Below are positions 7,045 to 14,679 of a DNA stretch of 14,968 nucleotides, piece after piece. The notes beneath the pieces are model-generated. The model was not told the DNA's origin, did not search any database, and worked only from the letters and a program-made list of their open reading frames with translations. The stretch comes from an uncultured bacterium (GTDB lineage: Bacteria; Bacillota; Clostridia; Oscillospirales; Ruminococcaceae), in NCBI GenBank assembly GCA_905215595.1, contig CAJMQZ010000047.1, positions 1 to 14,968 of the forward strand, in the 5' to 3' direction. How positions within the stretch are numbered: position 1 is the stretch's first letter; each line of letters starts with the position of its first letter. The translations under genes and the position numbers were made by a program.

Positions 7045-9426
7045 ATGGCCATGAACGAGAAACTGAAGATCCTGATCGCGGATGATTCCGAGATCAACCG
7101 TGCCCTGCTCAAGGAGATACTGGGCGATGGCTATGACTATCTGGAAGCAGAGGATGGCGCAGCGGCAGTGGAACTGATGCGGCAGCGCACGGACATCTCC
7201 CTGCTGTTGCTGGATCTGATGATGCCGGGCATGGACGGCTTTGACGTGCTGCGGGTGATGAAGTACCATGCATGGCTGGACGAGATCCCGGTCATCGTCA
7301 TCTCGGCGGCAGAGGATACTGCCAACATCGAGCGTGCCTACGATCTGGGCGTAACGGACTATATCCGCCGCCCCTTCGAGCGGATCATGGTGCTGCGCCG
7401 GGTGAAGAATATCCTCATGCTGTATGCCAAGCAAAAGCGGCTCACCCGCCTTGTCACCGATCAGGTGTACGAAAAAGAGCATAACAACGTGCTGATGATC
7501 AGCATCCTGAGCCATGTGGTGGAGTTCCGCAACAGCGAGAGCGGGCTGCATGTTATGCACATCCGCACCCTGACCGACCTGCTTTTGCACCGGCTGGTGC
7601 AAAAGACCGACCGTTATCAGCTGGATGAAAGCGATATCGCCCGCATCAGCACCGCCTCGGCGCTGCACGATATCGGCAAGATCGTCATCCCGGAGGAGAT
7701 CCTGAACAAGCCCGGCCGCCTGACCGCCGAAGAGTTTGCCGTCATCAAGAACCATACCGTGGCGGGTGCGCAGATGCTGCAGGATCTGGGACAGGCTATT
7801 GCCCGGGATGAGCCGCTGTTGCAGGTGGCGCACGCCATCTGCCGCTGGCACCACGAGCGCTGGGACGGCGGCGGCTACCCCGACCGTCTGAAGGGGGACG
7901 AGATCCCCATTGCGGCGCAGGTGGTGGCGCTGGCAGACGTGTACGACGCCCTGACCAGCGAGCGCTGCTATAAGCACGCCTACGACCACGACACCGCGCT
8001 GCGCATGGTCCTGAACGGCGAGTGCGGAGCGTTCAACCCGCTGCTGCTGGACTGCTTGAAAGAGTCCTCGGAGCAGCTGCGCACCGAGCTGACCCGCTCG
8101 GAGTGGGACAGGGGCTTCCGGCAGGAGACCCACCGCCTTTCCGAGGAGATTTTGCACCGGGAGGCGCTGCCCCGGGAGAACCACTCCCAGCTGCTGCTGG
8201 AGCAGGAAAAGGAGCGCACGGATTTCTACGCCGCCCAGTGCGGCGGCATCCGGTTCGACTACGACCTGCTGGCAGGCAGCGTGACCGTGTATGACTACCA
8301 TGCCGAGCCTATGCAGCAAAAAACGGTGACCGATTTTGCGCAGGGCAAGGGGCTCAGCTTTTTGAACGAGCAGGATCGGCGCAAGCTTTCCAAGGCCATC
8401 AGCCGCGCCACGCCGGAAGCGCCGGACGTGGTGCTGCCGGTAATGGTGCAGCGAGATGGGAAGCCGCACCTGCACCGGATGGCGCTGCACACCATCTGGA
8501 GCGGTGTCGGGGTGCGCCGCTGCGTGAACGTGCTGGGGCAGCTCACCGATGAACAGCACCGCGTGGAGCATCAGGCAGAGCTGCTGACCGCCATCGACCC
8601 GGAGGAAGATCCCGCCCGGTTCCTACGGCGGCTGCAGGGCATCTTTGATGTGGTGCGTCTGGTAGACCCGGAGCACCGCAAGGTGCTTGCGCTGGACAGC
8701 GATGGCATCCTGACCGAAAAGCGCGGCAACTGCTACATGGTATGGAACAAGGATACCCGGTGCGAAAACTGCATCTCGGCCAAAGCCTATGCCCGCAAGA
8801 CCATTCTGAATAAGATCGAGTTCAAGGACGAGGAAGCCTATTTTGTCATTTCCAAGTATATCGAGGTAGGCGGCAGGGGCTGTATGCTGGAACTGGTCAC
8901 CCGGCTGACGGATGGCCGCTGGCTGGATATGGGCGGCCACCGTCTGCTGCTGGACCGCTGCGACGGAATGGAGCGCAGCGCCTTCGTAGACCCTCTGACC
9001 GGGGCCTACACCCGCCGCTATTTTGATAAGTTCCTTGCCGGGGGCGAGATGCACGGCGGTGTGGCGATGATCGATGTGAACCAGTTCAAGTCGGTCAACG
9101 ACAGCTTTGGGCATCTGGTAGGGGACGAGGCGCTGCAAACCGTGACCGCAGCCATGCAGAGCTGCCTGCGCCAGACCGATATCCTGATCCGCTACGGCGG
9201 CGATGAATTTCTGCTGCTGATGCCCCAGAACTGCCCAGACGGCGTAGAAAGCGTCATCCGGCGGGTGCAGAACGCTGTGCAGGCGGCACGGGTGCCCAGC
9301 CACCCGGAGCTCCGGCTTTCGGTAAGCATTGGCGGCGTGTGCAATGTGCAGCCCCTGACCGAGGCCATCCGGCAGGCCGATGCCCGGATGTACTGCAATA
9401 AAGAAAACGGTGAGCAGGTGTTATAA
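7045..9426 (+). CDS. REC-HD-GYP-(PAS-like)-GGDEF cyclic-di-GMP protein
   Basis: A 793-aa cytoplasmic response-regulator protein with both c-di-GMP-degrading and c-di-GMP-making domains. REC (about 7-122): D13, D14, phospho-acceptor D57, S87; the conserved Lys before Pro-Phe is Arg (R109). HD-GYP (about 145-345): HD at 208-209, H237, HH at 269-270, GGGYP (275-279) and D298, so metal ligands look complete. The middle (about 390-640) has two PAS-like stretches; the second carries a cysteine cluster, C563, C573 and C576. GGDEF (about 645-793): DPLTG (649-653), an intact GGDEF (718-722) and an I-site RQTD (709-712) for product inhibition. ATG 7045 follows AAGGAG; ATG 7051 is an alternative, and the upstream GTG 6961 falls inside the leader hairpin. 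No histidine kinase is nearby, so its partner is unknown. Which activity dominates cannot be told from sequence. Confidence 0.93.
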   Translation: MAMNEKLKILIADDSEINRALLKEILGDGYDYLEAEDGAAAVELMRQRTDISLLLLDLMMPGMDGFDVLRVMKYHAWLDEIPVIVISAAEDTANIERAYDLGVTDYIRRPFERIMVLRRVKNILMLYAKQKRLTRLVTDQVYEKEHNNVLMISILSHVVEFRNSESGLHVMHIRTLTDLLLHRLVQKTDRYQLDESDIARISTASALHDIGKIVIPEEILNKPGRLTAEEFAVIKNHTVAGAQMLQDLGQAIARDEPLLQVAHAICRWHHERWDGGGYPDRLKGDEIPIAAQVVALADVYDALTSERCYKHAYDHDTALRMVLNGECGAFNPLLLDCLKESSEQLRTELTRSEWDRGFRQETHRLSEEILHREALPRENHSQLLLEQEKERTDFYAAQCGGIRFDYDLLAGSVTVYDYHAEPMQQKTVTDFAQGKGLSFLNEQDRRKLSKAISRATPEAPDVVLPVMVQRDGKPHLHRMALHTIWSGVGVRRCVNVLGQLTDEQHRVEHQAELLTAIDPEEDPARFLRRLQGIFDVVRLVDPEHRKVLALDSDGILTEKRGNCYMVWNKDTRCENCISAKAYARKTILNKIEFKDEEAYFVISKYIEVGGRGCMLELVTRLTDGRWLDMGGHRLLLDRCDGMERSAFVDPLTGAYTRRYFDKFLAGGEMHGGVAMIDVNQFKSVNDSFGHLVGDEALQTVTAAMQSCLRQTDILIRYGGDEFLLLMPQNCPDGVESVIRRVQNAVQAARVPSHPELRLSVSIGGVCNVQPLTEAIRQADARMYCNKENGEQVL

Positions 9427-9440
9427 CCGCAGCCGACAAC

Positions 9441-9486
9441 AAAAAAGAGACAGGCGACCTTTCCGGGAAGCCTGTCTCCTCTTTTT
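9441..9486. terminator. bidirectional terminator between convergent genes
   Basis: GAGACAGGC (9447-9455) and GCCTGTCTC (9470-9478) form a 9-bp stem. A T-run follows on the plus strand (9482-9486), and a run of six A precedes it (9441-9446), giving a T-run on the minus strand. It serves the GGDEF gene from the left and cysE from the right. Confidence 0.88.
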
Positions 9487-9500
9487 ATCAAAGGAATCTT

Positions 9501-10172
9501 TTATTTCCGCTGCCGGGCGGCGATCTGCGCGGCAGTGGGCGGGATATCGCCCTGTGCGGCCTTTTCCAGCTGACCCAGACGGCGATCCAGATCGGTGAGC
9601 CGCTGCGAGACGATGTCCGGCAGATCCTGCTGGTCCAGATCGTCGGCGGGGTTCACCGCCTTGTTGTTGATGCGCACCACCTCGGCGGGCACGCCCACGG
9701 CGGTGCAGTTGGCGGGCAGATTGCGCAGCACCACGCTGCCTGCGCCGATGCGGGAGTTGTCCCCGATATACACCGGGCCAAGGACCTTGGTGCCTGCACC
9801 GATCAGCACGTTGTTGCCCAGAGTGGGGTGGCGCTTGCCGGTGTCCTTGCCGGTGCCGCCCAGAGTGACACCGTGGTAGATGGTGCAGTTGTCCCCGATC
9901 TCACAGGTCTCACCGAACACGATGCCCATGCCGTGGTCGATAAACAGGCATCTGCCGATGGTGGCACCGGGGTGGATTTCGATGCCGGTGCGGCGGCGTC
10001 CGTGCTGGCTGACCCAGCGGGCAAGGAAAAAGCGCTTATGCCGGTACAGCCAGTGCGCAATGCGGTGATACACCAGAATGTGAAAGCCCGGATACAGCAA
10101 AATGACCTCCAGCACGTTGCGTGCAGCGGGGTCCTTGCGCTGGATGTTCCGCGCGTCCTCCAACAAACCCAT
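9501..10172 (-). CDS. cysE: serine O-acetyltransferase
   Basis: A 223-aa cytoplasmic hexapeptide-repeat acyltransferase making O-acetylserine from serine and acetyl-CoA, the carbon skeleton for cysteine. The N-terminal helical part (1-60) precedes the left-handed beta helix (about 63-165) with repeated I-G-x-x-x turns. The catalytic Asp-His pair is D79-H80 (E. coli H158 equivalent), and the GGTGKDTGKRHP loop (105-116) carries H115 (E. coli H193 equivalent). It is the short CysE/EpsC form common in Firmicutes. The C-terminal 50 residues are a charged, probably helical extension beyond the core. AGAGAGGG lies about 7 bases before ATG 10172. It stands alone: convergent with the GGDEF gene and divergent from the pyr operon. 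No cysK is in the window. Confidence 0.95.
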   Translation of the reverse strand: MGLLEDARNIQRKDPAARNVLEVILLYPGFHILVYHRIAHWLYRHKRFFLARWVSQHGRRRTGIEIHPGATIGRCLFIDHGMGIVFGETCEIGDNCTIYHGVTLGGTGKDTGKRHPTLGNNVLIGAGTKVLGPVYIGDNSRIGAGSVVLRNLPANCTAVGVPAEVVRINNKAVNPADDLDQQDLPDIVSQRLTDLDRRLGQLEKAAQGDIPPTAAQIAARQRK

Positions 10173-10267
10173 GGGAAAACCCTCTCTTTCCTGATTCCGA
10201 TGAAGCTGCTCTGAATAAAAATCACGCCTCTGCCATGAAAACAGCCTCTGACTCTTTTGACCATATT

Positions 10268-10296
10268 ATAATAGCACACCCGGACGGGAATGTACA
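10268..10296 (-). promoter_or_regulatory. probable cysE promoter
   Basis: On the minus strand, TGTACA (10296-10291), 17 bp, then TATTAT (10273-10268) preceded by TGC gives a -35/extended -10 arrangement. An overlapping TATAAT lies 3 bases further on (10270-10265). The leader to the ATG is about 90 bases and shows no T-box specifier/antiterminator and no terminator, so control, if any, is likely at the promoter. Confidence 0.55.
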
Positions 10297-10422
10297 GCAA
10301 TATGCTAGGAATTGATGTGACTAACCCTGAATCTGGCGGGAAAAAACTGCTTTTGGGTAGAGTAGCTAAAATTCCGGGAGGGAAGCGGCAAACCTTTTTG
10401 CAACAAAATATATGCGGAAGCA
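10297..10422. other. spacer between divergent cysE and pyr promoters
   Basis: AT-richer sequence with no reading frame of interest. The only structure seen is a short GCAAA/TTTGC hairpin near 10387-10401. It may hold regulator sites for either divergent unit, but I cannot name any. Confidence 0.3.
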
Positions 10423-10452
10423 TTGACACATTTCGCGCTTCTATGCTAAAAT
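10423..10452 (+). promoter_or_regulatory. strong promoter of the pyr operon
   Basis: A perfect TTGACA (10423-10428), 18 bp, then TAAAAT (10447-10452) preceded by TGC (extended -10). This is the closest match to a sigma-A consensus in the window. Transcription should start near 10458-10460, about 35 bases before the leader-peptide ATG. Confidence 0.85.
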
Positions 10453-10492
10453 ATTATGAAAAGATTCCAGACGTATAAAAGGAGACAGCACC

Positions 10493-10582
10493 ATGCAGAA
10501 AAGCGCGATGTGCACCAAACTGAACAAGCAGTTCGCATCCGGTTTTGCCGTGGGTTCGTTGTTTCCTTTTTTTGTGGAATGA
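10493..10582 (+). CDS. 29-aa leader peptide upstream of pyrC
   Basis: A short ORF, too small for most gene callers. Its ATG lies 8 bases after AAAAGGAG (10477-10484) and about 35 bases after the predicted transcription start. The peptide ends GSLFPFFVE. Codons 22-27 cross a T-rich stretch that includes seven consecutive T (10567-10573). The TGA stop (10580-10582) abuts the base of an intrinsic terminator at 10584. A promoter, a strong ribosome site, a U-rich coding end and a terminator at the stop codon together match the leader-peptide logic of E. coli pyrBI, where the leader also has a Phe/Leu/Pro-rich U-tract segment. Translation is inferred from the ribosome site only. Confidence 0.7.
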   Translation: MQKSAMCTKLNKQFASGFAVGSLFPFFVE

Positions 10583-10614
10583 GCTTTTCCCTTTGCGGGG
10601 AAAAGTTTTTTTTT
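10567..10614 (+). terminator. U-rich pause tract and attenuator terminator before pyrC
   Basis: Seven T (10567-10573) precede a hairpin of CTTTTCCC (10584-10591) and GGGAAAAG (10598-10605), with a 6-base loop and then nine T (10606-10614). It stands between a strong promoter and pyrC, so it must be read through for the operon to be expressed. A ribosome finishing the leader ORF at 10580-10582 would cover the left arm and prevent hairpin formation. Confidence 0.85.
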
Positions 10615-10667
10615 GCCCGTAAGCCGGAAAGCCGAACCAGACAAACGCAAATCAGGAGGGAACTGCG

Positions 10668-11858
10668 ATGCTGCTTGTAAATGCTGTGAACACCGAAGGA
10701 AGACCGCTTGAGATTTTTGTAAAGGACGGCAGGATCGCTGCTGTAGGTCAGGAGCTGGAGGCACTGGCCGGGGAGAACGAAACGGTCATTGATGCCGGCG
10801 GGCTGACCGTGCTGCCCGCCTTTGTGGACCTGCACTGCCACTGGCGCACCCCGGGCTTTGAGTACAAGGAGGACGTGGAGACCGGCAGCCGTGCCGCAGC
10901 CGCCGGCGGCTACACCTTCGTGAACCTGATGCCCAACACCAAGCCCGTCTGTTCCTCGGCCGCGCAGGCCATGCAGGTGGAGCAGAAGGCCGCCGAGGTG
11001 GGTCTGTGTGACGTGAACCAGACCGTTTCCATCACCGAAAACTTTGACGGCGTGAGCATCGACCACCTCAAGACCCTGCCCGCCAGCGTGAAGTTCATCA
11101 CCGAGGACGGCCACGGCGTGCAGGACAACGCCACCATGGCCAAGGCTTTTGCCATCTGCACCCAGAAGGACATCACCGTGATGAGCCACGCCGAGGACAT
11201 GGAGATCAGCCCCTGGGACTACCGCCTGGCCGAGGACATCGAGACGGTGCGCAACTGCTGGCTGAGCGAGTATTACCAGACCCGCCTGCACATGTGCCAT
11301 GTGTCCACCCGCGGCGCACTGGATGCCATCCAGATGGCAAAGCTCCGGGGCGCACCGGTCACCTGCGAGGTGACCCCGCACCACCTGTGGTTCACCAATG
11401 ATACCTGCGATTACCGGGTCAACCCGCCCATCCGCACCGCCGACGACGTGCAGGCACTGGTGGACGGCATCCGCAGCGGCATCGTGGACGCCATTGCCAC
11501 CGACCACGCGCCCCACTCCGAAGAGGACAAGCTCAAGGGCATGGCCGGTATGGTGGGCAGCGAGACGGCCTTTGGCGTCTGCTACACCAAGCTCTGCAAA
11601 CAGGAGGGTCTGCCGCTGGAGGTGCTGGTGCACCTGATGAGCACCCGCCCGGCGGAGATCCTGGGCCTGGCCAAGGGCCAGCTGGAGCCGGGCTACGACG
11701 CCGACTTTGTGCTGGTGGATCTGGACACCCCCTATACCGTGGACAAGGACAAGCTCCACTCCAAGAGCCACAACACCCCCTTCGACGGCGTGGAGCTTTA
11801 CGGCAAGGTGTGCGCCACCATCAAGGGCGGCAAGATCACCTATCAGGCAGAGGCCTAA
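10668..11858 (+). CDS. pyrC: dihydroorotase (class I)
   Basis: A 396-aa cytoplasmic metal-dependent amidohydrolase that cyclises carbamoyl-aspartate to dihydroorotate, step three of UMP synthesis. The metal site reads HCH (H56, H58), with R60 in HWRTPG (58-63), where the commoner HLRDPG or HFREPG is altered to Thr. Further metal ligands or substrate residues: D147, H174 in SHAED, H211 in CHVST, and D279 in TDHAPH. N90 in MPNTKP is the conserved substrate-binding Asn. Length and motifs fit class I bacterial DHOases. AGGAGGG (10654-10660) lies 7 bases before ATG 10668. It is first in the pyr operon, behind an attenuator; a repeat element separates it from pyrF. Confidence 0.95.
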   Translation: MLLVNAVNTEGRPLEIFVKDGRIAAVGQELEALAGENETVIDAGGLTVLPAFVDLHCHWRTPGFEYKEDVETGSRAAAAGGYTFVNLMPNTKPVCSSAAQAMQVEQKAAEVGLCDVNQTVSITENFDGVSIDHLKTLPASVKFITEDGHGVQDNATMAKAFAICTQKDITVMSHAEDMEISPWDYRLAEDIETVRNCWLSEYYQTRLHMCHVSTRGALDAIQMAKLRGAPVTCEVTPHHLWFTNDTCDYRVNPPIRTADDVQALVDGIRSGIVDAIATDHAPHSEEDKLKGMAGMVGSETAFGVCYTKLCKQEGLPLEVLVHLMSTRPAEILGLAKGQLEPGYDADFVLVDLDTPYTVDKDKLHSKSHNTPFDGVELYGKVCATIKGGKITYQAEA

Positions 11859-11867
11859 GAAGAACGA

Positions 11868-12029
11868 ACCCTCTCAGGCGCTTGCGCGCCAGCTCTCCCG
11901 AAGGGCGAGCTTTATGCCATCTGTCGGAAAAGCAGTCCCACAGTTGGGAGGATGGTGTATCAGGCAGCAGAGGAAAAGCTCCCCCTTTCGGGGGAGCTGG
12001 CAACGCCGAAAGGCGTTGACTGAGAGGGT
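11868..12029. mobile_element. 162-bp MITE-like inverted-repeat element
   Basis: The ends are a perfect 10-bp inverted repeat, ACCCTCTCAG (11868-11877) and CTGAGAGGGT (12020-12029). Inside each end lie two hairpins in mirrored order. Left: GGCGC-TTGC-GCGCC (11877-11890), then AGCTC..GAGCT (11891-11911). Right: AGCTCCCCC..GGGGGAGCT (11977-11998), then CAACGCC-GAAA-GGCGTTG (12001-12018). The two halves align over about 50 bases, the outer hairpin being the most diverged part, with a 65-base core between. It encodes nothing and shows no obvious target-site duplication. No T-run follows the hairpins, so it should not terminate transcription to pyrF, whose ribosome site starts 27 bases later. I associate such CTCTCAG-ended repeats with Faecalibacterium, from memory only. 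Confidence 0.75.
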
Positions 12030-12069
12030 GCTACCTAATATAAGAGAGAACATACAGGAGGACACCCAA

Positions 12070-12936
12070 ATGACGAACATGGACAAACTGTACGAAGCTG
12101 TTGAGGCCCGGGGCCCGGTGTGTGTGGGTCTGGACACCGATTTCAGCTACCTGCCCGCCGATTTTGTGGACAGCACCCTGACCAGGGGCGAGAACATCGT
12201 GCGCTTCAACCAGAAGCTCATCGACGCCACCAAGGCCGTGGCGGGCTGCTACAAGGTGCAGATCGCTTACTATGAGTCGCTGGGTCTGGAGGGCATGAAG
12301 GCCTACGCCGACACCCTGAAGGCCGTGCGCGAGGCCGGTGTGCCGGTCATTGCCGACATCAAGCGCGGCGACATTGCCAAGACCGCCGAGATGTACGCCA
12401 TGGGCCACTTCACCGGCGACTTCGAGGCCGACTTTGTGACGCTGGCTCCCTACATGGGCCTGGACTCCATCAGCCCCTATCTGCCCTACGCCGAAAAGCA
12501 GGGCAAGGGCCTGTTCGTGCTCTGCCGCACCTCCAACGGCGGTGCCAAGGACTTTGAGTACGAGAAGCTGGCCGACGGCCGCCACGTCTACGACCTGGTG
12601 GGCGACAAGCTGAACGCTCTGGGCAAGGACTACATGGGCGAGCACGGCTACTCCTCCATCGGTCTGGTCATCGGCGGCACCCACATCGAGGAGGCCACCG
12701 AGATCCGTGCAAAGTATCAGGACAGCTTCTTCCTGATCCCCGGCTACGGCGCACAGGGCGGCAAGGCCGAGGACATTGCTCAGTACCTCACCAAGGGCAA
12801 CGGCGGCGTGGTCAACTCCAGCCGCGGCATCCTGCTGGCCTACAAGAAGCAGCCCGGCGTGGCCTTTGATGAGGCCGCTTACAACGAGTGTGTGAACATG
12901 AAGGAGGCCATTGCTCATGCGTGCAGCCTGCTGTGA
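12070..12936 (+). CDS. pyrF: orotidine 5'-phosphate decarboxylase (type 2)
   Basis: A 288-aa TIM-barrel enzyme that converts OMP to UMP, the last step of the pathway. The catalytic tetrad region DIKRGD (96-101; D96, K98, D101) is intact, with D22 and K62 as the partner residues at the barrel mouth. The phosphate-gripping segment PGYGAQG (224-230) and SR (251-252) are present. The length, well above the 230-240 aa of type 1 enzymes, marks the type 2 family. AGGAGGA (12056-12062) lies 7 bases before ATG 12070; the frame is open upstream only because the repeat element lacks stops in it. The last 20 bases overlap the start of pyrK. Confidence 0.95.
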   Translation: MTNMDKLYEAVEARGPVCVGLDTDFSYLPADFVDSTLTRGENIVRFNQKLIDATKAVAGCYKVQIAYYESLGLEGMKAYADTLKAVREAGVPVIADIKRGDIAKTAEMYAMGHFTGDFEADFVTLAPYMGLDSISPYLPYAEKQGKGLFVLCRTSNGGAKDFEYEKLADGRHVYDLVGDKLNALGKDYMGEHGYSSIGLVIGGTHIEEATEIRAKYQDSFFLIPGYGAQGGKAEDIAQYLTKGNGGVVNSSRGILLAYKKQPGVAFDEAAYNECVNMKEAIAHACSLL

Positions 12937-13690
12937 AGCCACCGTCCTGCGCAATGAGGTCATTGCTCCGGACATCCGCCTGCTGACCGTGGTATGGCCG
13001 GACCGCGACCACGCCCCCCACGCAGGCCAGTTCTTCACCCTGCGCTCCTGGGGCGCAGACGAAGCCCCCTTCCTGTCCCGACCCATCAGCGTGCACCGCT
13101 GGAACCCGGACAGCAGCACCATCGAGTTTTTGTATCAGGTGGTGGGCGAGGGCACCGAGAAGCTGGCACAGCTCAAGCAGCAGGATGCCTTCCAGCTCAC
13201 CGGCCCCATGGGCAACGGCTTTGATGTGCCGGAGATCGTGAGCAAATACAAAAAGATCGCTGTGGTGGGCGGCGGCATCGGCACCGCGCCCATGTACCAG
13301 CTCACCCGCGAGCTGGCCGCTGCCGGGGTAAAGCCGGATGTGTTCTTCGGTTTCCGGGATGCCCCCTACTGCATGGAGGAGTACCGGGAGATCGCCAACC
13401 TGGTGAAGGTGTCCACCGACACCGGCGCGGTGGGCTTCCACGGCTTTGTCACCCAGCTGTACGACCCCGCCGACTACGATGTGGTGCTGGTGTGCGGCCC
13501 CACGGTCATGATGAAGAATGCCGCCCGCCTGTGTGCGGAAAAGGGCACCCCCTGCTTTGTGAGCATGGAAAAGAAGATGGCCTGCGGCATTGGTGCCTGC
13601 CTTGGCTGCACCTGCGAGACCAAGGGCGGCGAGGGCAAAAGCGTGTGCAAGAACGGCCCTGTATTTGATGCAACGGAGGTGTTCTTCTGA
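12917..13690 (+). CDS. pyrK: dihydroorotate dehydrogenase electron-transfer subunit
   Basis: A 257-aa FAD- and [2Fe-2S]-binding subunit that lets class 1B dihydroorotate dehydrogenase pass electrons to NAD+. FAD motif RPIS (55-58) and nucleotide-binding GGGIGTAP (118-125) belong to the ferredoxin reductase fold. The C-terminal cluster site has the four cysteines C223, C228, C231 and C244. ATG 12917 is chosen over TTG 12911 because AAGGAGG (12901-12907) lies 9 bases before it but only 3 before the TTG. It overlaps pyrF by 20 bases and pyrD by 1 base, so translational coupling is likely. The product should form a heterotetramer with PyrD. Confidence 0.96.
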   Translation: MRAACCEATVLRNEVIAPDIRLLTVVWPDRDHAPHAGQFFTLRSWGADEAPFLSRPISVHRWNPDSSTIEFLYQVVGEGTEKLAQLKQQDAFQLTGPMGNGFDVPEIVSKYKKIAVVGGGIGTAPMYQLTRELAAAGVKPDVFFGFRDAPYCMEEYREIANLVKVSTDTGAVGFHGFVTQLYDPADYDVVLVCGPTVMMKNAARLCAEKGTPCFVSMEKKMACGIGACLGCTCETKGGEGKSVCKNGPVFDATEVFF

Positions 13691-14616
13691 TGGCAGACCT
13701 GAAAACCAACCTGCTGGGCTTTGTGATGAACAGCCCGGTCATCGGCGCATCCGGCACTGTGGGCTACGGTGTGGAGTACGAGGAACTGGCCGACTTTACC
13801 AAGATCGGCGGCATCTCCGGCAAGGGCCTGACCCTGCACGGCCAGTACGGCAACAAGGGCGAGCGCCTGTGGGAGACCCCCTCCGGCCTCATCAACAGCA
13901 TCGGCCTGCAGAACCCCGGCGTGCAGCACTTCATTGACGTGGAGCTGCCCGAGATGCTGGAACTGAAGCAGAAGTACGGCACGGTGGCCATTGCAAACCT
14001 TGGCGGCCACAGCGAGGAAGAGTATGTGGAAGGCGCCGCGATGCTGAGCGAGAGCGCAGTGGACATCGTGGAGCTGAACATCTCCTGCCCCAACGTCAAG
14101 GTGGGCGGCATGGCCTACGGCGTCAAGGCCGAGGCTGCCGGTGAGGTGGTGCGCATGGTGCGCGCTGCCTGCAAAAAGCCCCTGATGGTCAAGCTGAGCC
14201 CCCAGGCCGAGAACATCCCTGAGATGTGCAAGGCCGTGGAAGCCGCCGGTGCGGACGCCATCAGCCTGACCAACACCTTCCAGGCCTGCGCCATTGATCT
14301 GGAAAAGCGCCGCCCGGTGTTCAACAACATCTTTGCGGGCCTGTCCGGCCCGGCGGTGCGGCCCATCGCCCTGCGCATGGTGTGGCAGGCTGTGGGTGCC
14401 GTGAACATCCCGGTGGTGGGCCTGGGCGGCATTGCCACCGGCCGCGATGCCCTGGAGTTCATCATGGCAGGTGCCGCGGCGGTGCAGGTGGGTGCGGCAA
14501 ACTTTGCCAACCCCCGTGCCATGGAGACCATCGCCGACGAGATGGCCGCCTGGATGGACAAAAACGGCGTAAAGACTCTGGACGAGATCCGCGGCTGCGC
14601 CCGCCATGCAGAATAA
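13690..14616 (+). CDS. pyrD: dihydroorotate dehydrogenase, class 1B catalytic subunit
   Basis: A 308-aa FMN-binding TIM barrel that oxidises dihydroorotate to orotate. The catalytic base is C133 in NISCPN (130-135), which marks class 1 (class 2 uses Ser). K45 in SGKGLT and NSIGLQNPG (69-77) are substrate and FMN contacts; GGIATGRDALEF (246-257) and GAAAVQVG (261-268) bind FMN phosphate. There is no N-terminal membrane helix, consistent with a soluble enzyme. The start ATG overlaps the pyrK stop by one base (TGATG), with GGAGGTG (13674-13680) upstream. The class 1B assignment rests on the adjacent pyrK. Confidence 0.97.
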   Translation: MADLKTNLLGFVMNSPVIGASGTVGYGVEYEELADFTKIGGISGKGLTLHGQYGNKGERLWETPSGLINSIGLQNPGVQHFIDVELPEMLELKQKYGTVAIANLGGHSEEEYVEGAAMLSESAVDIVELNISCPNVKVGGMAYGVKAEAAGEVVRMVRAACKKPLMVKLSPQAENIPEMCKAVEAAGADAISLTNTFQACAIDLEKRRPVFNNIFAGLSGPAVRPIALRMVWQAVGAVNIPVVGLGGIATGRDALEFIMAGAAAVQVGAANFANPRAMETIADEMAAWMDKNGVKTLDEIRGCARHAE

Positions 14617-14679
14617 AACCTGTAGATATTCGTTTATAGCTTACGCTTATGCACATAAAATGAAAAATGGCGCATAAAT

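Noticed and set aside
10173..10290. T-box or other cysteine-related riboswitch before cysE.
   Set aside because: The leader is only about 90 bases, with no antiterminator T-box sequence and no terminator hairpin.
10465..10484. Possible PyrR-binding loop in the pyr leader (contains UCCAGA like the PyrR site).
   Set aside because: The rest of the PyrR consensus and the flanking stem are missing, and the short segment runs straight into the leader ribosome site.
11868..12029. The repeat element as a transcription terminator between pyrC and pyrF.
   Set aside because: None of its hairpins is followed by a T-run, and pyrF has no promoter of its own that I can see.
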